Assembly (NCBI GenBank): GCA_029641185.1
Contig: JAPWGK010000001.1
Span: forward strand, 2,244,501 to 2,308,500
Direction of reading: 5' to 3'
Length of the DNA stretch: 64,000 nt
DNA from: Pseudofabraea citricarpa
Taxonomy: Eukaryota; Ascomycota; Leotiomycetes; Helotiales; Dermateaceae
The notes beneath the pieces were generated by a model, which saw nothing but the letters and a program-made list of their open reading frames with translations, was not told the DNA's origin and did no database searches. Shown here one piece after another: positions 57,618 through 64,000 of the stretch (the stretch's first letter is position 1; every line of letters starts with the position of its first letter). The position numbers and the translations under genes are program-made.

Positions 57618-60600
57618 ATGAACGAGACAACCCTTCCTAGCCCGGAGCAGCAGCTCTGCGAGTTCCTCAAATCTCTACCCCGCCTGAAACAAAACCGCTA
57701 CAGCGAATCTGCGCAGCGCGAGCTCATCTACAGCCTTTTCTGGTCACTGGCTGGCGGGCAGGAACGTTACATGCGCCTGATCTTTCCCGACGGCCGCCGT
57801 CCTCCAAACAATGAAATCTGGAAGCTAAGAAAGGCACAAGGGGGTGCAGACGGAGATGAGTTTACCGAAGCTGCAAGAGGCAAAGCCTGTGGGCACATAT
57901 TCAAACCTGGAGAAGCTACCTATCGCTGCAAGACATGCAGTGCCGATGATACTTGTGTGCTGTGTAGCTGGTGCTATGAATCTTCAGATCATACTGGCCA
58001 CATGGTATATGTAAGTGTCTCCCAAGGTAACAGCGGTTGTTGTGATTGTGGCGACCCAGAAGCCTGGCGGCTACCTGTACACTGTTCCATACATACGCCC
58101 TTTGAACATGGATCGAATGCTGCAGGAAAAGCAAAGGAAGGCCCTGCCCTCCCAGAAGATCTGGTGGAAAGTATACGCATGACCATTGGTAGAGCATTTG
58201 ACTACATCTGCGACGTCATATCTTGTTCACCTGAGCAGCTGCGATTGCCGAAGTCTGTGGACAGTATTAGGATGGATGAGAAGATGTCTCGCTTGACCTC
58301 TTCCTATTACAACGGGGATATCATTGAAGAGCCGACAGAGTATGCCCTTTTACTCTGGAATGACGAGAAGCACACTGTCCAAGATATTTCTGATCAAGTT
58401 GCGAGAGCTTGTAAGGTTCGGAGAGCCGAGGGGACGCAGAGAGCAATTGAGACAGATGCCATTGGCCGCACCATTCTCAAATATGATACTGACATCTCGA
58501 ATTTGCTCCGCGTTTCCAAGATCATTGAGGAGATTAAAGTAACTGTTACAATTCGGTCAGCACGAGACACTTTCCGAGAACAGATGTGTGGTACAATCAT
58601 TGAATGGTTAAGCGATATTTCTGTATGCAGTGTAGGACCGGATCATAACATCCTCCGCCATGTTATTTGCGAAGAGATGTTGAAAGAATGGCATGCTGGT
58701 AGCGAGGCGAGCAACAAAAAGATTGGAAAGGATGGTATTTATGACCATCAGATAACGGATGAAGAAGCACCAAACGACTTCCGGCGGACAATCGTCAATA
58801 GGCAGGCTGAGATCTTGAGAGCGGCAGCAGTCAGAGCAGCCTTGGCTAGATCAGACGACGAAGAAGGCGATGACGATGGTAGCGACGGCGAAACTGTAGC
58901 ATCACTCAATGGTGATATGTCGGACAGTGGTGGTGAGGATACCAACGAAGAGATAGGTACCTTTGTCACCATTGGCAGATTGATCGCTTCAGGTCCTGCT
59001 CCGCAAGATGTAGATCCAGAGGGCGACGTTGATATGACTGAGGTCGATCAAGAAGAAGACGCGGCCTTGGAGGTGCAGGAAGCGACTATGGCTGGCTATC
59101 CACCCCCTCCGCCGCCCCCTCCAGTTCCACAAAGACCAATTCATGATCGAGATATAACCCCATCCGATTCGGACACTGCGGAACCATTGATTTCGTCAGC
59201 CATCTATGCCAAAGCCAACCTAGAAGTTCCCAAGACGCCGAAGAATCCATACAAAGGCCCGGAGCAGCCAAAGCCTGCTCGATACTGGCTGGAAACTCCC
59301 TCTGCATTTGTAGACCGAGGAGATGTGCCTTTGCATGACGATTTATGGAAGCGAGTGAGGCTGGATTGGTTGATCTTGTTTGATTTGAGGATGTGGAAGA
59401 AAGTTCGAGTCGATCTTCGTGATTTGTATATCTCCACGGTCGTCACTATTCCTCAGTTCAAGCGTGTACTTGGCTTGAGATTTGCCGGACTCTATACTAC
59501 ATTGGCTCAGCTTTATCTCATTGCTGACCGCGAACCCGATCATTCAATCATCAACATCTCCCTACAAATGCTCACCACTCCTTCTATCACTGCGGAAATT
59601 GTTGAGCGAGGAAACTTTCTTACAAACCTCATGGCAATACTCTACACTTTTCTTACAACTAGACAGGTGGGGCATCCACATGAGATCTTCTCAAATGCTA
59701 CTCTTGCATTTGACTCTGGTTCTGTGACAAATCGACGAATGTATCACTTTTTCATGGATCTGAAGTATCTGTTCGGTTCAGAGCATGTCCAAGAACAACT
59801 TCGAAGTGAAGAAAGATACATGCTGCAATTCTTAGATCTCGTAAGATTACACCAGGGTATTTGTCCAAATGTTCGCGCTATTGGCGAACACGTGGAGTAT
59901 GAGACAGACACCTGGATCAGTGCTTCATTAGTTACAAGAGAAATAAACCGACTTTGTAGGCAATTTTCAGAGTCTTTCAAGTGGAGCCCTGGACACGACG
60001 AGAACAGCATATTCAGAGCGATTCGGATTGCGGCAAAAGCGGTCATCCTCAGTTCGCTAGGTACTGAGCGCAAGCGTTTTACTCAGAGCGAGATCAAGGA
60101 TGAAATAAAATTCAAGAAAGTCGGTGACTATGAGTTTAACACGGAATCCTCAGAGTATAACATTGTTAAGTTTGTTGTTGAAGAGCAACCAATCAGTTTC
60201 CACCATGCATTGCATTACACTCTTTCATGGCTTATTGAAGGAGGGAAGAGTATGCCACGAGAGGCTCTTGTCAATCTTTTGAGCTTCACTACACAAGACC
60301 TTCTTTCAAAACCTAAGGCTATGGGTACGCGGACAATGTCAAGCCACAGCTATACGCCCGAGGACCACCTCATGGCCGCTTTTGATTATCCTCTGCGTGT
60401 ATGTGCTTGGTTAGCTCAGATGAAGGCAAGCATGTGGGTACGTAATGGCATGAGTTTGCGCCACCAGCAAGGCACGTATCGGGGTGTGGGCCAGCGTGAT
60501 GTCTCACATCATCGTGATATCTTTCTACTGCAGACTGCACTGGTTGTTTGTTCACCGAGCCGTGTTCTTGCATCGATAATTGACCGATATGGCATGCAGC

Positions 60601-63600
60601 ATTGGATGAAAGGTTTATATGAGCAGAAATCAGATGCACTCGATGATAGCCAGCACCTAGATGTTGCGGAAGATCTCATTCATCTTTTAATTGTGCTGAT
60701 TAGCGACCGCACTTCCCTACTTTCAGCCGAAGAAGAACCAAACGCACAACTAGTGGCAATGCGTAGAGATATCATACACGTCCTCTGCTTCAAGCCCCTC
60801 TCATTTTCAGAAATTTGTGGCAAATTGCCTGATAAATTCCAAGACCACGAAGAGTGTCAGGATATTCTGGATGAGATGACCACCTTCAAGCCTCCAGAAG
60901 GTCTCAATGATATTGGAAGCTTCGAGTTGAAGGATCATTTCCTTGAAGAAATCGATCCTTACATCGCGCACTACAACAAGAACCAGAGAGAAGAGTCTGA
61001 GAATGCATACAAGGCATACATATCTAAGAAGACAGGACGCCCCGCCTCAGAAATTGTCTTTGAAGCAAAATTACGACCTATCCAATCAGGAGCATTTGTG
61101 GAATTGTCTGCCTTTATCAATACAGGGATGTTTGCACAAATTGTCTATTATGCTCTTCTGTATCCTCTGAAGGCGCAAGAGCTTACCCCTAGCGTTCCCG
61201 CAACACGAGTAGAAACGTTTCTTCACGTAGTTCTACATCTCGTTCTCATAGCTATTGCTGAAGACAAGACTAGCGAGGAAGATATGACGGATGCATCCCC
61301 TGATTCATTTGTGCATATTGCTCTTACAAGAAATGCTCGCAGCAATTTCATCAAAAATGCTCCTGCTGCCAAGACAATTGTTGCTATTTTGGAAATGATG
61401 TCTACCAAAGAAGTTTTCAAATCTTGTCACCCAAAGATTCTCCTTGTCTTAAAGAGAATGAAGCAAAAGCGGCCACGAACCTTTGAGATCGCCTTTTTAA
61501 GATTGGGCGTATCTGTAGACAGAGTCTCTACAGCCTCGCCCGCTAACAGCGAGAACATTGCTGAAGATAGGGAGAGAAAGAAGCGTGCGGCACTTGAACG
61601 TCAGGCTAAGGTTATGGCACAATTCCAACAACAGCAAAAGAATTTCATGGACAACCAAGCAGACATTGATTGGGGCGAGGAGCAAATGAGTGATGAGAAT
61701 ATCGGGGTCGAAGGCGAGGAGTCTAAGAGCTATTGGGAATACCCTTCGGGAACTTGTATTCTCTGCCAAGAAGAATGCAAGGACGGCCGGCTTTATGGGA
61801 CCTTTGCCCTCATAACAGAAAGTTGTTTGTTACGACAGACAGACTTCACAGACCCAGATTTTACACAAGAGGCTATTGATACGCCCGCAAACCTGGATCG
61901 CTCTGCTGATGATATACGCCCTTTCGGTGTAGCGGGCAAGAACCGACAGCAAGTGAACAAGGTCACAGCAAGTGGAGTCGAGATAGAATCTGAACGCCAT
62001 TTCATCAGTAAAGGCTTTCCCAAGTCATCAGTTCGCCAAGGTCCTATATCTGTTGGTTGCAACCACATCATGCATTACAAATGCTTCGAACAATATTGCG
62101 AGGCGTCGCAACGTCGCCACAATCATCAAATTGCTCGACATCAACCCGAGGACTTGGCGCTCAACGAGTTTGTTTGCCCACTTTGCAAGGCTTTGGGAAA
62201 TGCTTTTTTGCCTGTAATTTGGTCGTCAAAAGAGGAGGTATCACCAACTGTTTTAGATGATCATAGTGACTTCTATGCCGACATGTTAGCTCTCTCTAAT
62301 CCAGCAAATGGCCAACACCGTAGAGATAAGATTGATGTTCGTGTTCCCGGCCCCAGTCCCAGAGGAAACAATCGAAGTATGGAAATATACATGAGCTACA
62401 ACAACAATGCCATCATCAATACAATCAGCGGCAAGTCTCCAGAACTACTATTTGAAGCTTGGGAACCACCCTCCCCTCAAAACATGCCTTTTTCTGCACC
62501 CAGCATGCGCCTTCCAGGAGCCTTCGAGAGCAATCCTCTATCCGAATCATATGAGTCAACACTCTCACCAATCAGAGAACTCGTCAATGTATATCGAAGA
62601 CTGCGAGACACCATACAGAAGAATGATCTCCCTAGTCATCACCCCGTAGAGCTGAGCCAGCCGCATCATCAAGATGATCTCTGTGGAAGCGATACACTCG
62701 CAAGAACGCTAGGCTTCTCTATCTCTGCTGTTGAAGTTGCACAACGTGGTATTGCTTCACAGCCAGGTCTAACCTTCCTGGACGGCGTTCCTCACAGCGC
62801 GCTTACCCACCTCCGCGTCTTATCGGAGACTGCGTTTTCGTATGTTTCAATTGGAGGCATAAAGGTAGCAGGCGACAACAGAGTCTCGAATGAATTCTGC
62901 CGAGATTATGAAAGACAATATACCCTCCTATTCGGCATAAATCCTTATGGCATTCAAGAAGGCCAGACTCGACGCTTTGGATCAGAGTCACTTCTCCAAG
63001 AGGATACTTTTGTTTCACTTACAGAGTTTTCTCTCTGCCTTAGCGTGGTTGACGACATCAATATCAAGCACATCACCCGCCTATGCTTGGTGGCCGAGCT
63101 AATCAAGGTTGCTATCGAACTGGCCAAACATACAAACATTAGTCCATACCTGTCCATGCAAAATGTTGAGGATCCTTTTACCAATCTTTGCATCATGGTC
63201 TGGCAGATTCGAGCATCATTGAACCAGGGATGTGGGGATATGAAGTTCATAGGGTTTCCAGCGGCTCGTGAGCTTGCAGAAAAGTATGCCTTAACTTTCC
63301 TGCGAAAGACTCTCTTGCTTTATCATGTCAAATACGGAGTGGCTTTCAACAACAAAGTCTCATCTAAGCCTGATGCAAACGAGCTTGAACGGCTATCGGA
63401 GGCATTGTTTTTACCCGACTTTAATACTCTCTGCGTTTCTGCTGCCGGTATGACCTTTAACCAATCGGTTGGAAACATGGGCATGCAAGCACTTGTTCTC
63501 AGATGGGTTAGACAGTTTTATCTCAACAGTCCAGCGCCAAAATCTACCTTGAGTCACCCAGCAATCTTTGAGCTCGTGGGCTTGCCCAAGAACTACGATA

Positions 63601-64000
63601 AACTCATGGAAGAGACAATGAAGAGACGTTGCCCAACGACTGGTAAAGATGTTTCAGACGCAATGCTGTGCTTATTATGCGGAGAGATTTTCTGTGGCCA
63701 GAGCATCTGCTGTTTGAAAGAAAGTAGACCAAGTCACGATCGTCCTGCTAGAAAGATCGGAGGTGCACAGCAACATATGTTGAAGTGAGTTATTTTTCAT
63801 TTGCTATCTAAACAGCCAACTAATGATTTTACAGGTGCCAAAAGAATACTGGGATTTTTATCAACATTCGAAAATGCTGTGTCTTCTACGTGTATCATCT
63901 GTCTGGATCTTTCGCAGTAGCACCATACATTGATAAGTATGGCGAAGTGGATCCTGGATTGAGACATAGCCGACAACTATTCCTAAATCAGAAGAGATAC
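57618..64000 (+). CDS. UBR1: N-recognin E3 ubiquitin ligase UBR1 (partial, runs off the window)
   Basis: Exon 57618..63784 is followed by an intron and a second exon from 63835 to the edge; the frame continues past 64000, so the C-terminus is cut off. Residues 90-160 form the UBR box with its Cys/His zinc ligands (CGHIFKPGEATYRC, CSWCYESSDHTGH, CCDCGDPEAW) that binds basic N-degrons. A ClpS-like region follows near residue 245 (YALLLWNDEKHTVQDIS) for bulky N-degrons. A RING-H2 domain lies around residues 1378-1520 (CILCQEEC, GCNHIMHYKCFEQYC, FVCPLCK). The last exon has the UBR C-terminal zinc cap region. It targets N-degron proteins to the proteasome with an E2 of the Rad6 type. Confidence 0.95.

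Overview
The window is nuclear DNA of a filamentous ascomycete (Pezizomycotina). Genes are interrupted by short introns (about 45-120 nt) with GT-AG ends and CTRAC-like branch sites. The protein set is typical of that group: Fung_rhodopsin membrane protein, UTP18, MadBub-type checkpoint kinase, APN1, THI4 with a eukaryotic TPP riboswitch, POL5, ISC1, SWD3/WDR5-like, PYM, QCR9 and UBR1. A helotialean (Leotiomycetes) origin is possible from general resemblance, but nothing here proves it. Exon boundaries were placed by eye using splice signals, reading-frame continuity and family knowledge; in the multi-exon models where I summed the exons, the total is divisible by three.

Layout. Region 1-13.2 kb is accessory in character: a small hypothetical gene, a cytochrome P450, a seven-helix fungal rhodopsin-type protein, a GNAT acetyltransferase, a 14-helix MFS drug/H+ antiporter, a cysteine hydrolase (isochorismatase fold) and a pyroglutamyl-peptidase-like enzyme, separated by gene-poor stretches. 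Region 13.2-17.4 kb has no convincing gene; it contains simple repeats and ends in a CT-rich leader before a 686-residue disordered protein. Then follow UTP18, a 54-residue cysteine-rich microprotein, an Old Yellow Enzyme, and a divergent glycosidase pair (GH78 rhamnosidase and GH31 alpha-xylosidase-like). A DUF3820-like protein and a 1.8 kb gene-free gap come next.

From 35.7 kb onward the window is a dense housekeeping block: a BUB1-type kinase that also carries Mad3 hallmarks, a small hypothetical, APN1, riboswitch-controlled THI4, POL5, a small four-helix membrane protein, ISC1, SWD3-like, PYM, QCR9 and the beginning of UBR1, which runs off the right edge.

Functional links: UTP18 and POL5 both serve ribosome biogenesis. 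GH78 and GH31 are both apparently cytosolic and divergently arranged, consistent with joint use of plant glycosides. THI4 is expected to be switched off by thiamine pyrophosphate through splicing control. The points most worth a second look are the MadBub protein with two KEN boxes, the TPP riboswitch with a uORF inside its aptamer, the conserved-looking cysteine microprotein, two GC-AG introns, and a QCR9 gene whose first coding exon is only the ATG. I did not find a convincing previously undescribed multi-gene system.
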